A stretch of 64,000 bases of DNA from Corynebacterium kroppenstedtii DSM 44385 (GTDB lineage Bacteria > Actinomycetota > Actinomycetes > Mycobacteriales > Mycobacteriaceae): assembly GCF_000023145.1 (NCBI RefSeq), contig NC_012704.1, positions 1,240,001 through 1,304,000 on the forward strand. Reading direction: 5' to 3'. Below are positions 9,099 through 18,890 of the stretch, piece by piece. The notes beneath the pieces are model-generated. The model made no database searches, was not told the DNA's origin, and saw only the letters and a list, made by a program, of their open reading frames with translations. Both the position numbers and the translations under genes were made by a program. The stretch's first letter is position 1. Each line of letters starts with the position of its first letter.

Positions 9099-9794
9099 TC
9101 ACTCGTCTGTATCGGACGCCATTTCATCGATTTCATCAATCGCGTCATCGTCCTTGACTGCATCTGCCCTGCGTACCGACCAAACGGTCACCACCATGAC
9201 GAGAATAGTCAGGGGCCATCCCATCGCAATCCTCGCGACGGCCAGGATATTCGTCGTTGACGATCCGTAGAGATGATTCTGAACGAAGAACCGCGCCGCA
9301 AAAACACAGGCCCACGCAATGGTCGCAAGAACGAAATAACGGCGTTCCGACGTATTCTTGTGCCATCGCATACCGCGACCATTGAGCCCGCGCCAGATCA
9401 CTCCCACAGCAGGCCAACCCACAAGGCAGGAGATAAAAAACACCAACCCCACAACAGCCGAGTACCAGATCCCGTAAAGGAAGTAGCCTTTCGCGGAACC
9501 GACGTACCACGCAATGGCCGCAGCGATAAGCACACCCATGACGCCGGAGATAGCGGGCTGCATGTTTTCGTGCCGAACAAGGCGCCACACGCAAATCAGA
9601 AGTGAAACCGCTAGTGAGGAGATCAAAGCCGGAGTGAGCCCCCACCACGAATTCACCGGGACGAGAACAAGAATCGGCACAGTCGATGACACTAGACCAG
9701 AAATTCCGCCAAGTTGTTCAAGGAGAGTCGGGCTATCACTCGAGGCCGACTGATCTTGTTGTTTTATCTGGCGTCGGTCAGTACTTGTCATCAT
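9099..9794 (-). CDS. DUF3159 family membrane protein
   Basis: A 231-residue actinobacterial membrane protein of unknown function. After a short hydrophilic N-terminus come the conserved LLEQLGGISGLVSSTVPILV and several hydrophobic spans (about six), ending in the acidic tail DDDAIDEIDEMASDTDE. The start chosen is the ATG at 9794, which overlaps the end of the DUF3710 gene by 17 bp. A much longer open frame upstream is only the shadow of DUF3710. It is the middle gene of a leftward three-gene set. The family recurs beside dut and DUF3710 in corynebacteria and mycobacteria; no activity can be assigned. Confidence 0.85.
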   Translation of the reverse strand: MMTSTDRRQIKQQDQSASSDSPTLLEQLGGISGLVSSTVPILVLVPVNSWWGLTPALISSLAVSLLICVWRLVRHENMQPAISGVMGVLIAAAIAWYVGSAKGYFLYGIWYSAVVGLVFFISCLVGWPAVGVIWRGLNGRGMRWHKNTSERRYFVLATIAWACVFAARFFVQNHLYGSSTTNILAVARIAMGWPLTILVMVVTVWSVRRADAVKDDDAIDEIDEMASDTDE

Positions 9795-10755
9795 CTTCTT
9801 CGCGGTCGAGCTCATCCATCGCGGATTCCATTCGCGCAGAGGCCTGACTGCCGGTTGAACGGCGACGGCCAGCGCTCTCTGAATCAGGACCTTCCTGCCC
9901 TGCGTCAGATGATTCTTGGTTTCCGCCTGTGGAGCCCGCGGAATCGTCGGCAATACTTGCTGACGACGCTGCACTCTGCGGATTCCCTTGTGCTTGCTGA
10001 GCCTCGGCGGCGCGCTGGGCTTCCGCGGCACGCTGAGCCATTGCCTTCTGAAGCTCTTGAGCCATGTCTTGGGGCAAGGCGACAGGAAGCGTTTCACCAG
10101 CCGGCATTGGGCTGTCGCCTCGTTTCACAATGGTACGAGCGGCGATCCCACGCGTGAGGGCGACCAACTGATCGTGAGACTCCTCTGGCCCTACCGCTGT
10201 CAGCCGTAGCATCCACCCGGGCCCGTTGACACCGATCATGTGCATCATTCCATGGGGCCCAACACCGGTAATCTCTATTCCCCACGGGCCAGACTCATGA
10301 TGGGATTCGAGCCCATCGTTAGTAATCTGCTGTTCAACCTCGTTCAGCTGCTCTTCCCACAGGCCACCGGAGCGAGGAGCAGCGAAAGCAACTGGTGTCA
10401 CGCGGCCATATGGGCTGGCAACGTGAACAGCGCGTGGCCCCTCCTGGCTGACCTCCACCTGGATCTCAGCCTCATGAGGGATCGGGACAAGAAGCGACCC
10501 CAGGTCAATGTCCCCCTTGGCGAAGTCGCTGAAGTCAAAACGGTCGAGATCTTCGCGTCGAGAATCGAACGGACCCGATTCGCCCTCCATTGCATCGAAC
10601 GTCGAAGCTGAGGACGCTACCCCGGATAGGCCGTTATTGCTGGTGGTATCAGGTCCTTCATCACTAAATTCATTGCGCTCATCGCGTGAATTAGTGTGAA
10701 AATCCGATTCATTAGTTTCGTCGGGTTGCTTATTTTTCTTCCCAAAGGGCCACAT
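9778..10755 (-). CDS. DUF3710 family protein
   Basis: A 325-residue protein of an actinobacterial family without known function. It begins MWPFGKKNK, typical of the family. A Ser/Asp-rich disordered stretch (about 10-60) precedes the conserved core (FDFSDFAKGDIDLGSLLVPIP, VHVASPYGRVTPVAFAAPRSGGLWEE, GVNGPGWMLRLTAVG). The C-terminus is Ala/Gln-rich and then acidic (DELDREEDDDKY). The ATG at 10755 is chosen over an in-frame codon six residues earlier because AAGGAG lies seven bases upstream. First gene of the leftward set with DUF3159 and the RNA methyltransferase. Confidence 0.87.
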   Translation of the reverse strand: MWPFGKKNKQPDETNESDFHTNSRDERNEFSDEGPDTTSNNGLSGVASSASTFDAMEGESGPFDSRREDLDRFDFSDFAKGDIDLGSLLVPIPHEAEIQVEVSQEGPRAVHVASPYGRVTPVAFAAPRSGGLWEEQLNEVEQQITNDGLESHHESGPWGIEITGVGPHGMMHMIGVNGPGWMLRLTAVGPEESHDQLVALTRGIAARTIVKRGDSPMPAGETLPVALPQDMAQELQKAMAQRAAEAQRAAEAQQAQGNPQSAASSASIADDSAGSTGGNQESSDAGQEGPDSESAGRRRSTGSQASARMESAMDELDREEDDDKY

Positions 10756-10884
10756 AGGCAAACTCCTTACCAAGAATTCATGTCATGGCTGCATTGACAC
10801 GAGCGTGATCGCCTTATTTTTCTGAGCATTGCTCTGAACTGCTCGTATTAATTACTCATTTTTTCTGCCTTGAACATAAGGCCT

Positions 10885-11370
10885 CTACTGCTGCGATCGT
10901 AGAACATGATCTACGCCATCTGTAGCTCCAACGCCCGTAGAGCCATAGCCGCCCTGGCCTCGTTCTGTCTCATCAAGATGGTCAACCTCGACGACGTCGC
11001 TCAGCACAACTTCCTGAACGACAAGCTGAGCAATCCGGTCCCCTCGCGAAATGGTGACCGCTTCATGCTGATCAAGGTTGATCAAACACACCTTGATCTC
11101 GCCACGATAATCGGCATCGATGGTGCCCGGCGTATTGACGATTGAGAGCCCCTTTTTTAGCGCTAACCCGGACCTCGGATGGATCAGCCCCACCGTTCCC
11201 ACCGGTAAACCAATTGCTATGCCTGTTCCGACCAGCTTCCGCTCACCTGGCTGGAGTACGACGTCATCGGTCGACATCAAATCAATTCCCGCATCGCTGG
11301 GGTGAGCGCGTCGCGGGAGATCAAGGCCGGTATCTAGTCGTTGTACGCGAATACTGGGTGTCTTAGTCAC
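10885..11370 (-). CDS. dut: Deoxyuridine 5'-triphosphate nucleotidohydrolase (dUTPase)
   Basis: Homotrimeric dUTPase hydrolysing dUTP to dUMP and pyrophosphate, which keeps uracil out of DNA and supplies dTMP synthesis. The five family motifs can be followed: [38 protein letters not shown] (uracil-specific hairpin with the catalytic Asp and Tyr), [10 protein letters not shown], and the mobile C-terminal GYGSTGV arm. Length 161 is normal, with a ten-residue extension after the arm. It sits upstream of the DUF3710 set and divergent from DUF3093, as in other corynebacteria. Confidence 0.95.
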   Translation of the reverse strand: MTKTPSIRVQRLDTGLDLPRRAHPSDAGIDLMSTDDVVLQPGERKLVGTGIAIGLPVGTVGLIHPRSGLALKKGLSIVNTPGTIDADYRGEIKVCLINLDQHEAVTISRGDRIAQLVVQEVVLSDVVEVDHLDETERGQGGYGSTGVGATDGVDHVLRSQQ

Positions 11371-11624
11371 GTCTTTAGACTAACCGAGCGGCGGACGAAC
11401 ATAACCATTAGCGTTTTTCGCCGACTCAGGTCATTGACTCGCCGCATTGACGTGGATTACGAGCTTAGGTGAAGCCGCACGGTGGCTCAGCCTCCCGTTA
11501 TTACTGGTCATTGCCTTGTTCATCCGTGCTTCATCCGCATAAAGACACATCAAGACTTCACGATAAAAACACAGGGGACGACGAAACCGCGAGCGAAAAT
11601 ATAGGCACGCTAGACTAGGGAGCT

Positions 11625-12134
11625 GTGAATGAACAGCGTGATACTCCCTCACAGAAATCAACCCGCAGTGGCGACGTTCTGTACCGAGAGCGCCAGTGGA
11701 TCCCGTTTTACTGGTGGGTTGCTGTTCTAGGCCTTGTTGTGCTGCTGTCCTACGAATTAGGGCTCAATCGCCCCTGGTATTGGACACTCATCGGAGCGAT
11801 CGTCTTCGGGGCGGCGGCGTTATGGTCCCTCATTTCCCTATCGGGGAACGTCATACGGGTTGAGGAAACGCCTCACGGGGAACGCTGGCTCTACGTGGGA
11901 CCAGCGAAACTTCCGGCGTCGGTAATCGAACGAACACTTGCCGTTCCTGCCACAGCAAAAAGCGCCGCTATGGGAAGGCAATTAGACCCGGAGGCGTATG
12001 TCGTTTCCCATGCCTGGGTGCCCGAGATGGTGATGTTGGTGCTGAATGATCCGCACGATCCGACGCCATATTGGCTCGTCAGCACTAAAGACCCCGACGC
12101 ACTTCTCGAAGCACTGGATCGTCCCATCTACTAA
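11625..12134 (+). CDS. DUF3093 family membrane protein
   Basis: A 169-residue protein with two closely spaced N-terminal membrane segments (about 29-45 and 52-72; WWVAVLGLVVLLSYELGL and WTLIGAIVFGAAALWSLISL). A soluble domain follows, with LYVGPAKLPASVI and a C-terminal DPHDPTPYWLVSTKDPDALLEAL. The family is widespread next to dut in actinobacteria and has no assigned function. The GTG start at 11625 has an AGGGAG immediately upstream at very short spacing. Divergent from dut. Confidence 0.85.
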   Translation: MNEQRDTPSQKSTRSGDVLYRERQWIPFYWWVAVLGLVVLLSYELGLNRPWYWTLIGAIVFGAAALWSLISLSGNVIRVEETPHGERWLYVGPAKLPASVIERTLAVPATAKSAAMGRQLDPEAYVVSHAWVPEMVMLVLNDPHDPTPYWLVSTKDPDALLEALDRPIY

Positions 12135-12289
12135 GCGGTAGCCGGGCTTGAACGACGGGTCACGTTCAGGAATGACCGTTATTTACACGAGCGTGTGGGC
12201 ATGCTGAACCATCAGCTCAGCGCACCGCGGCTACAAAGCACGGCGGTAACCAAAGTGCTACCGCTGACGGGTCTGTGAAAGGTCAGCGA

Positions 12290-12586
12290 CTAAGCGCAAT
12301 CGCGGCACACCATCGTGCCGTCATTTTCGGTGTAGGCCAACCGATTCCTGTGCTGAACTAGGTAGCACACGCCACAGGTGAATTCGTCTGACTTCTTCGG
12401 TACGACATCGACCGAAATCTCTTCATTGGAATAGTCGAAATCAGGAAGATCGATAGGCTCGACGATGTCGCCATCGTCGGTATCGTCCACTGGTCCTTTT
12501 TTATTCTCAGCTGCTTGAAGTCCTTCAAGCGAGTCTGTGTCGAAATCTTGCCTGTCCCCACGAGGGGCGTCATAGTCCTTGGGCAT
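12290..12586 (-). CDS. DUF4193 family small zinc-ribbon-like protein
   Basis: A 98-residue acidic protein starting MPKDYDAPRGD. The C-terminus carries two cysteine pairs (TCGVC and CRDC) spaced like a zinc ribbon. The family is actinobacterial, and its position between dut and suhB/sigA is conserved. The start at 12586 is chosen because GGAGG lies eight bases upstream; longer in-frame versions lack the family N-terminus. Its role is unknown; metal binding is inferred only from the cysteines. Confidence 0.88.
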   Translation of the reverse strand: MPKDYDAPRGDRQDFDTDSLEGLQAAENKKGPVDDTDDGDIVEPIDLPDFDYSNEEISVDVVPKKSDEFTCGVCYLVQHRNRLAYTENDGTMVCRDCA

Positions 12587-12816
12587 ATCAAGCGACCTCC
12601 GAAATGATGAAACTGCCGGTCGGACGCGCACTTTAGACCAATTTCTTAGCATTGTCACGTCCTACGCGGCCACGCCATATTTCACGGATCTGCTACATCC
12701 GGCCCAATTCACAAAACAGCTGTTCAGAGGGTATGCGCCAACTGGAATTTAAAGAAATGAGAGGGGGGAATGTTGACGTCTTATACTCCCCCGCCCCCGG
12801 GGCTCACTTTCGTGTA

Positions 12817-13866
12817 CTACTCAGACGGTATTGGGTCGAGTCCGCCTGCTCGGGCCAAGCCTTCTTTAAGCTCATCAAAAAGCTCAGGATGCGCTGCCAT
12901 CAGCAGCTCCCCCTCACTCCCCAGGCTCATGCGCTGCGGCACAGAAATGCGTGCACCGGCCTCACGAGAAATCAGAGCGCCAGCCGCATAATCCCAGAGG
13001 TTCAACCCGTGCTCGTAGTGTGCATCGGCACTGCCCTCGGCAACATGACATAGGTCCAAGGCTGCCGAGCCAAGCCGCCTGATATCACGGACAGTCTCAA
13101 GCATCGCGCTCACCACAGTCCCCTGCACATGCCGTCGGGAAGCTGTATAACCAAAGCCCGTAGATACGAGAGCGTGCGACAAATCGTGTTTCCGCGATAC
13201 CGATAGCTGCTTATCAGACGCGACGACGCGGGGCTCGGTGGTCTCGTGCTCCAAGGCCCCCTTCCGCACGTATGCACCGCCCTCACGTGAGGCGAAGTAA
13301 GTCAGATCATGCGCGACATCGACAACAACCCCGGCAACGGTTTTGCCATTCACCTGCGCAGCTAAGCTCACCGAGTAAAAAGGTATCCCGTACAGGAAAT
13401 TGACGGTGCCGTCGATCGGGTCGACAACCCATACAGTTCCTTCTTCAGGCAGTTCTCCGCCCGATTCCTCGCCAAACACGGTGTCGTTGGGCCGGACCGT
13501 CGACAATAACCTCCGGACTAATTGTTCGGTCGATGTATCTACTTCTGTCACCGGATCGTTATCGGATGACTTCGTAGCTACCGAAGCGGAGAGGTCAGCG
13601 ATCTTTGCCCGCTGATCACGCACATGTCGTCCTGCAGCAATGGCTACTGACAGGGCCACATTAAGCTCTGAGCTCGCTTCATCGGTCAACGTGGATGGGT
13701 TCGACGTGTTCGGATCCACTAATTGTGGGTTGGCATCCGAAGGATCATTGGTGCTTTCGGCGTAGTTTTCTGAAGAAGTCATACGAACCACGGTAACCAT
13801 TTTCGCCCCTTGCTGCAGCCCAGCATCCCCGACTCCCACTGACGACGGCACGACGTACGCCGCCAT
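12817..13866 (-). CDS. suhB: Inositol monophosphatase family protein (SuhB-like)
   Basis: Mg-dependent phosphatase of the inositol monophosphatase family, probably providing free inositol for phosphatidylinositol and mycothiol. Metal-binding motifs are intact: GEESGGE (first Glu), WVVDPIDGTVNF (Asp-Pro-Ile-Asp-Gly-Thr), and LNLWDYAAGALISREAGA near the C-terminus. The first 75 residues are a variable Ser/Thr/Asn-rich extension absent from shorter homologues. Internal ATGs at 13800 and 13782 are alternative starts; the ATG at 13866 is preceded by GAGGAA. Divergent from ppgK with a 60-bp gap, the usual corynebacterial arrangement. Confidence 0.88.
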   Translation of the reverse strand: MAAYVVPSSVGVGDAGLQQGAKMVTVVRMTSSENYAESTNDPSDANPQLVDPNTSNPSTLTDEASSELNVALSVAIAAGRHVRDQRAKIADLSASVATKSSDNDPVTEVDTSTEQLVRRLLSTVRPNDTVFGEESGGELPEEGTVWVVDPIDGTVNFLYGIPFYSVSLAAQVNGKTVAGVVVDVAHDLTYFASREGGAYVRKGALEHETTEPRVVASDKQLSVSRKHDLSHALVSTGFGYTASRRHVQGTVVSAMLETVRDIRRLGSAALDLCHVAEGSADAHYEHGLNLWDYAAGALISREAGARISVPQRMSLGSEGELLMAAHPELFDELKEGLARAGGLDPIPSE

Positions 13867-13926
13867 TTCCTCGGGAGAATTCCTCCGATAACGGCTCGAT
13901 CGTCGAATTCATCCGGAGTTGCCGTC

Positions 13927-14706
13927 ATGAAATCCGCTACTATCGGAGTTATGAATAATTACGGCTTTGGTATAGATGTCGGCGGAAGCGGAGTAAAAGG
14001 CGCAATTGTTGATCTCGATAACGGGACTTTCGTCGGAGAGCGAATCAAGATTCTTACACCAAAGCCGTCGACTCCCGACGCTGTCGCTGACACATGCCGT
14101 CAGATCGTTGAGCAGGCAGAATGGACGGGCCCTGTTGGGATCACCATTCCCGCAATTGTGAAACAACAGCAAGCTCGTAGCGCGGCAAATATCGACAAAT
14201 CGTGGATTGATACCGACGTGTCGGAGCTCTTCCACCGCCATATTGGGCCAACCCGCGATATCGCTGTCCTCAATGACGCGGATGCTGCCGGAATAGCAGA
14301 GGTGGCCTACGGGAACCCTATTGCGCGGAAAGGCTCGGTCATTTTCCTGACTTTTGGTACAGGAATCGGCTCCGCCTTGCTCATTAACGGGCAACTGTAT
14401 CCCAATAGTGAGTTAGGTCATTTAAACATTGATGGTAAGGAAGCTGAACGACGCGCCTCCTCGGCTGTCAAAGAGCGCAAAGACTTGTCATATAAAGAAT
14501 GGGCAAAACGCGTGGACCGAGTCCTTAAAGAGTACGAAAAGCTCTTTTCTCCCACGACGTTTGTGGCCGGGGGCGGCATATCACGCAAGCATGAAAAATG
14601 GATTCCGCGATTGACATGCGAAACGACAGTCGTGCCCGCTGAACTTCTCAACCGAGCCGGAATTGTAGGCGCGGCGATGGCAGCGCGTGACCATATTTGT
14701 CCATAA
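13927..14706 (+). CDS. ppgK: Polyphosphate glucokinase
   Basis: ROK-family kinase that phosphorylates glucose with polyphosphate (or ATP) as donor. The phosphate-1 loop GFGIDVGGSGVKGAIVDL is at about residues 13-30. The catalytic segment LNDADAAGIAE and phosphate-2 motif TFGTGIGSALLING follow, then the ROK-type SELGHL. The 259-residue length fits corynebacterial and mycobacterial PpgK. Two starts are possible: ATG 13927 with GGAG eight bases upstream, or ATG 13951, closer to the conserved N-terminus. It precedes sigA at 455 bp. Confidence 0.93.
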   Translation: MKSATIGVMNNYGFGIDVGGSGVKGAIVDLDNGTFVGERIKILTPKPSTPDAVADTCRQIVEQAEWTGPVGITIPAIVKQQQARSAANIDKSWIDTDVSELFHRHIGPTRDIAVLNDADAAGIAEVAYGNPIARKGSVIFLTFGTGIGSALLINGQLYPNSELGHLNIDGKEAERRASSAVKERKDLSYKEWAKRVDRVLKEYEKLFSPTTFVAGGGISRKHEKWIPRLTCETTVVPAELLNRAGIVGAAMAARDHICP

Positions 14707-15161
14707 AGTACATACGCTTAAGGACACAGAGTCGGAGCCGCTCGACGTGGAGCAAGGTACGTAGGTTATACTGGGCGGTCGATCCAGCTCGTTGCGCACA
14801 TGAGTGACTCTGGCTGCCATACACCTTCATTACGCTCAGGCCACATCCTGGGCGTGTGACGCGATCGTCAATCGCCATCTCGCGGGGTCAACCCACGACG
14901 GCGACGCGCTATCTGGGGTAGGCGCCGGCGCTTGACATGCGAAAACAGTCAAATCTGTGCGCAGCACCAATCGAAATCTTCATCGATCAGGAAGGGCCAT
15001 GTGGACAGTATCGAGCAACCCCGAGTAGTCGCATTGACGTCAATCGGGATATCGCAAGATAGGGAAACCGCCTCTGTCGGCCAGGAACCGAGTCTTCATG
15101 GAACTCTAGGAATAACCACGGCGCGCACAAGGTTTAATGACGGTGAAGGGGCAAAGCGATA
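14707..15161 (+). other. Upstream region of sigA
   Basis: A 455-bp stretch without a recognisable gene, presumably the sigA promoter and leader. A perfect TTGACA lies at 14932-14937, but the sequence 16-18 bp downstream is not a good -10. An open frame from 14932 to 15162 resembles no known family and is not called. No riboswitch or stable RNA was recognised. Confidence 0.5.
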
Positions 15162-17027
15162 GTGGAGACAGCGAAAACAGGCATGACTGAAAAACCGAAA
15201 AAGGCTGTAGCCAAAAAAGCGGCCACGAAGAAGACGGCGGCTAAGAAAACTGCTGCGAAGAAGACCGCGGCAAAGAAAGCCACAGTGAAGAAGACTGCTG
15301 CGAATAAGGTTGCCAAGAAGCAGGCCTCGGCATCATCCGCCCTCCACGAAGATACGTCGGCAGCTGCGGACGAGTCTTCTTCATCGTCCCAGGAAAAGGC
15401 TGCTCCAAAGAAGTCCACCGCGAAGAAGGCAACCAAGCGGACAGCAGCTAAGAAGTCGTCGGCAAAGAAGACCACGGCCAAGAAAACCGCAGCTAAAAAG
15501 ACAGCGGCTAAAAAGACTGCGGCCAAGAAAACGGCTGCAAAGAAGACTGCAGCTAAGAAGACAACGACGAAGAAATCCACCGCTAAGAAAGCGGCGTCGA
15601 AGAAATCAGCTGCGAAGAAGACCACGAAGACCGCCAATAAGCGATCGTCCGCAAGCCGTAAGTCGACTAAGGACACGGCGGCCGAGAAGAATACCGACTT
15701 GATCACGTCGGATGATCAGGTTGTCGACGAACATCCTGATCAGGATGCGTCGAATGGTGCGGATGCTGATCTCCATCAAGATGGAGACGATTTCGAGCTG
15801 CATGATATCGATGATGACGATGACATCGATATGGATCACTCCGACCTGGATGATGATCTCGATGACGACGTCGACCACGATGATCTCGATCACGATGATG
15901 ACCTCGACAGTGACGACTTAGATGAAGAGTCAGGTCTGGACGAGGACGAGATGGACGACGACCACTCGAGTTCGCCCATTAAGCGCACTAATGATTCGTC
16001 AACTGACGACGATGATGACGATGACGATAGCGACAATGGCAACTTCGTGTGGGACGAAGATGAGTCGGCAGCGCTTCGCCAAGCTCGGAAAGATGCTGAG
16101 CTGACAGCCTCCGCGGATTCGGTCCGCGCTTACCTGAAACAGATCGGTAAGGTCGCGCTGCTTAACGCAGAGCAAGAGGTGTCCCTCGCGCAGCGTATTG
16201 AGGCTGGTTTATACGCGAACCACAAGCTTGAGGAGCTCAAGGCGAGCAACACCAAGCTGAGCCCGGCGCAATCGCGAGACTTGCGATCAATCGCCCATGA
16301 TGGCCGCAAAGCAAAGAACCATTTGCTGGAAGCCAACCTTCGTCTTGTCGTGTCCTTGGCAAAGCGCTACACGGGCCGTGGAATGGCCTTCCTCGACCTT
16401 ATTCAGGAAGGCAACTTAGGTCTGATCCGTGCCGTCGAAAAGTTCGACTACACGAAGGGTTACAAGTTCTCCACGTACGCAACGTGGTGGATTCGGCAGG
16501 CCATTACGCGCTCGATGGCTGACCAAGCTCGGACAATCCGTATCCCCGTCCACATGGTGGAGGTCATTAACAAGCTTGGTCGTATCCAGCGCGAGCTTTT
16601 GCAGGACCTAAGCCGCGAACCAACCCCCGAGGAATTGGCCCGCGAAATGGACATTACCGAGGACAAAGTCCTGGAAATCCAGCAGTATGCTCGCGAACCG
16701 ATTTCTCTGGACCAGACGATCGGCGACGAAGGCGATAGCCAACTCGGTGACTTCATCGAGGACTCCGAAGCAGTTGTGGCTGTCGACGCGGTCTCCTTCA
16801 CCCTCCTCCAAGACCAGCTCCAGGACGTTCTCAAGACCCTGACTGAGCGAGAAGCAGGAGTGGTTCGGCTCCGCTTCGGCCTCACCGATGGTATGCCGCG
16901 AACCTTGGACGAGATTGGCCAAGTCTACGGCGTGACCCGCGAGCGCATCCGCCAGATCGAATCGAAGACAATGTCGAAACTGCGTCACCCGTCGCGTTCG
17001 CAGGTTCTCCGGGATTATCTCGACTAG
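15162..17027 (+). CDS. sigA: Primary RNA polymerase sigma factor SigA
   Basis: Housekeeping sigma-70. The core is complete: region 1.2 ([20 protein letters not shown]), region 2 ([20 protein letters not shown], then [14 protein letters not shown]), region 3 ([20 protein letters not shown]), and region 4 with the -35 helix ([20 protein letters not shown]). The protein is long (621 residues) because of a two-part tail. Residues about 12-175 are Lys/Ala/Thr-rich with many KKTAA repeats, like a histone H1 tail. Residues about 185-300 are extremely acidic (runs of Asp). The core begins near residue 305. The GTG at 15162 is used; ATG 15183 is an alternative. Confidence 0.95.
   Translation: METAKTGMTEKPKKAVAKKAATKKTAAKKTAAKKTAAKKATVKKTAANKVAKKQASASSALHEDTSAAADESSSSSQEKAAPKKSTAKKATKRTAAKKSSAKKTTAKKTAAKKTAAKKTAAKKTAAKKTAAKKTTTKKSTAKKAASKKSAAKKTTKTANKRSSASRKSTKDTAAEKNTDLITSDDQVVDEHPDQDASNGADADLHQDGDDFELHDIDDDDDIDMDHSDLDDDLDDDVDHDDLDHDDDLDSDDLDEESGLDEDEMDDDHSSSPIKRTNDSSTDDDDDDDDSDNGNFVWDEDESAALRQARKDAELTASADSVRAYLKQIGKVALLNAEQEVSLAQRIEAGLYANHKLEELKASNTKLSPAQSRDLRSIAHDGRKAKNHLLEANLRLVVSLAKRYTGRGMAFLDLIQEGNLGLIRAVEKFDYTKGYKFSTYATWWIRQAITRSMADQARTIRIPVHMVEVINKLGRIQRELLQDLSREPTPEELAREMDITEDKVLEIQQYAREPISLDQTIGDEGDSQLGDFIEDSEAVVAVDAVSFTLLQDQLQDVLKTLTEREAGVVRLRFGLTDGMPRTLDEIGQVYGVTRERIRQIESKTMSKLRHPSRSQVLRDYLD
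15195..15670 (+). repeat. KKTAA-type tandem repeat array in the sigA coding region
   Basis: Roughly 480 bp encoding degenerate five-residue units (KKTAA and variants). Codons vary between copies (aag/aaa for Lys, gca/gct/gcg/gcc for Ala), so the amino-acid pattern rather than an exact DNA repeat is conserved. It is a candidate length-polymorphic site between strains. Confidence 0.8.
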
Positions 17028-17059
17028 TCTGCGCACATTAGCCCGCGCAGTTTACTTAG

Positions 17060-17098
17060 TGTCGCCCGTATCCAATCCACAGGATGATGCGGGCGACA
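17060..17098 (+). terminator. Hairpin between convergent sigA and helicase genes
   Basis: Arms TGTCGCCCGTAT (17060-17071) and ATGCGGGCGACA (17087-17098) pair with one G-T and a 15-base loop. There is no clear T-run on either side. It lies 32 bp after the sigA stop and between convergent genes, so a bidirectional terminator is likely. Confidence 0.55.
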
Positions 17099-17162
17099 AT
17101 GTATATCAAGTCTCAAAGCACCGTCCGTGCAGGTAATATACGACGGCTGAGCGCCACGCAGA

Positions 17163-18890
17163 TCACCACTTGCGCAGATAATTAATTCGGCTCCGCAGCT
17201 GGTCAGCGGTGCATAACGCCGTTTGCGGTCCCCCACATGCCTGCCGGACTTCGTTGTGCACCTGCCCATGCGGACGGCCGGTTCGCGCGGCAGAGATAGA
17301 GACCAACGCGTTAAGTTCTTTCCGTAGGCGCGGAAGATCGTCAATCACACCACGACTGCTATCGGGGTTGTGGCGATTGTCGTCCCCCTCGCCGTCGCGC
17401 GGATCGTGGAACCGCCGCCGTGCTTCGTCGGCTTTCTTCTTCTCCCGCTCACGAGCCTTCAACTGCTCTTGCTGATGGTTTTGCAGCAGTTGCCTCATCT
17501 GGTCCGCATTCAGCAGACCCGGAAGCCCCAGGTACTCTGCTTCCTCTTCAGACCCCGATAATGTCCCCGTGCCATAGGATGAACCGTCATAAATGAGGTG
17601 GTCAAGTTCCGCATCGGCGCCAAGCGACTCGTACTTTTTGAGGTCATCTGGTTCGGACTCAGTTTTGTTCGCTTGCGCCACCAACTCATCATCCCAACCC
17701 TCATTGGGCCGATGCGGTTTACCCAAAACATGGTTGCGTTCAGCCTCCATCTGGGACGCCAAGTCCAAGAGCACCGGGATCGATGGTAAGAAAATTGACG
17801 CTGTTTCACCGGGGACGCGAGCGCGAACAAATCGCCCTACAGCCTGCGCAAAAAATAGCGGTGTCGACGACGATGTCGCGTACACGCCGACAGCGAGGCG
17901 AGGCACATCGACGCCTTCTGACACCATGCGAACGGCGACAAGCCACCGCTCAGTAGACCGGGAAAACTCTTCGATTTTACGAGAGGATCCAGGTTCGTCG
18001 GAGAGAACAACGGTCACCGGTTCGCCAGACAAGCGCTCAAGAATCTTCGCGTAGGCACGCGCCGTCTTCGTGTCCGTGGCTATGACGAGACCTCCAGCGT
18101 CGGGAATGACACGTCGGTACTCTTTGAGACGGATATCGGCGGCACGAAGGACAGATGGGATCCACTGCCCTTTGGGATCAAGAGCAGTTTTCCACGCTTT
18201 GGCCGTGTGTTCGGCGCTGAGGGGCTCGCCCAGCCTGGCGGCAAACTCCTCCCCTGCGCTGTCCCGCCACCGCGCTTCCCCGGAATACGCCATGAAAACG
18301 ACGGGACGCACGACGCCGTCCCGCAATGCGTGGGAATACCCGTAGGTGTAATCCGCGCGGGATACCTGGTGGCCGTCTCCGTCTTCGATATACCGCACAA
18401 ACGGGATGGGAGCATCGTCGGAACGAAAGGGCGTACCCGTCAGCTCGAGGCGCTTCGCGGAATCGGAGTACGCATAGCGGATTCCGTCGCCCCAACTCTT
18501 CGCATCCCCACCATGGTGGATCTCGTCCATGATGACCAGGGACTTTGTCCTCGTCGCCAAGGAGTTGTGTTTAAACGGGTGCATCGAAACCTGAGCGTAG
18601 GTGACCACCATCCCGTCAAAAACAGGGTTGAGGGTCCCCGCCGAGTTCGTGAAGTTGGCATCCAGCGCAATCCCCATCCGCGAAGCAGCGTCGGCCCACT
18701 GGTGTTTCAGGTGTTCCGTGGGAACAACCACGATGATGCGGTTGACAGCTCTCCGATCAAGGAGACGCCGAGCAAGTGTCAGCGCGAAGGTTGTTTTGCC
18801 TGCTCCCGGCGTTGCAACTGCTAGAAAATCGTCTGGATCTGCGTCAAAGTACTGCGAGAGCGCAGCTTGCTGCCATTCGCGGAGTTTCAC
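17163..18890 (-). CDS. DEAD/DEAH-box superfamily II helicase
   Basis: A 575-residue helicase of the ResIII/UvrB-like superfamily II group. Walker A is VATPGAGKTTFALTLARRLL (about 25-44). The DEAH-type Walker B reads IMDEIHHGGDAKSWG, followed by LTGTPFRSDD. The second RecA-like domain has MVSEGVDVPRLAVGVY and the arginine-finger motif QAVGRFVRAR. The C-terminus (about 470-575) is charged with a coiled-coil-like KAREREKKKADEARR stretch. The nucleic-acid substrate is unknown. The gene overlaps the upstream DUF3039 gene by 4 bp, a pairing kept in related genomes. Confidence 0.88.
   Translation of the reverse strand: MKLREWQQAALSQYFDADPDDFLAVATPGAGKTTFALTLARRLLDRRAVNRIIVVVPTEHLKHQWADAASRMGIALDANFTNSAGTLNPVFDGMVVTYAQVSMHPFKHNSLATRTKSLVIMDEIHHGGDAKSWGDGIRYAYSDSAKRLELTGTPFRSDDAPIPFVRYIEDGDGHQVSRADYTYGYSHALRDGVVRPVVFMAYSGEARWRDSAGEEFAARLGEPLSAEHTAKAWKTALDPKGQWIPSVLRAADIRLKEYRRVIPDAGGLVIATDTKTARAYAKILERLSGEPVTVVLSDEPGSSRKIEEFSRSTERWLVAVRMVSEGVDVPRLAVGVYATSSSTPLFFAQAVGRFVRARVPGETASIFLPSIPVLLDLASQMEAERNHVLGKPHRPNEGWDDELVAQANKTESEPDDLKKYESLGADAELDHLIYDGSSYGTGTLSGSEEEAEYLGLPGLLNADQMRQLLQNHQQEQLKAREREKKKADEARRRFHDPRDGEGDDNRHNPDSSRGVIDDLPRLRKELNALVSISAARTGRPHGQVHNEVRQACGGPQTALCTADQLRSRINYLRKW

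Noticed and set aside
9795-10097. N-terminal extension of the DUF3159 frame into the DUF3710 gene
   Set aside because: The extra 101 residues are basic, out-of-frame shadow of DUF3710. The ATG at 9794 overlapping the DUF3710 stop is a normal coupled start.
14932-15162. A 76-codon open frame just before sigA
   Set aside because: TTG start without a ribosome site and no recognisable family; more likely part of the sigA leader.
15134-15706. A 190-residue hydrophobic open frame on the minus strand rich in AVFLAAVF repeats
   Set aside because: It is the antisense shadow of the KKTAA repeats in sigA and has no independent start context or family match.
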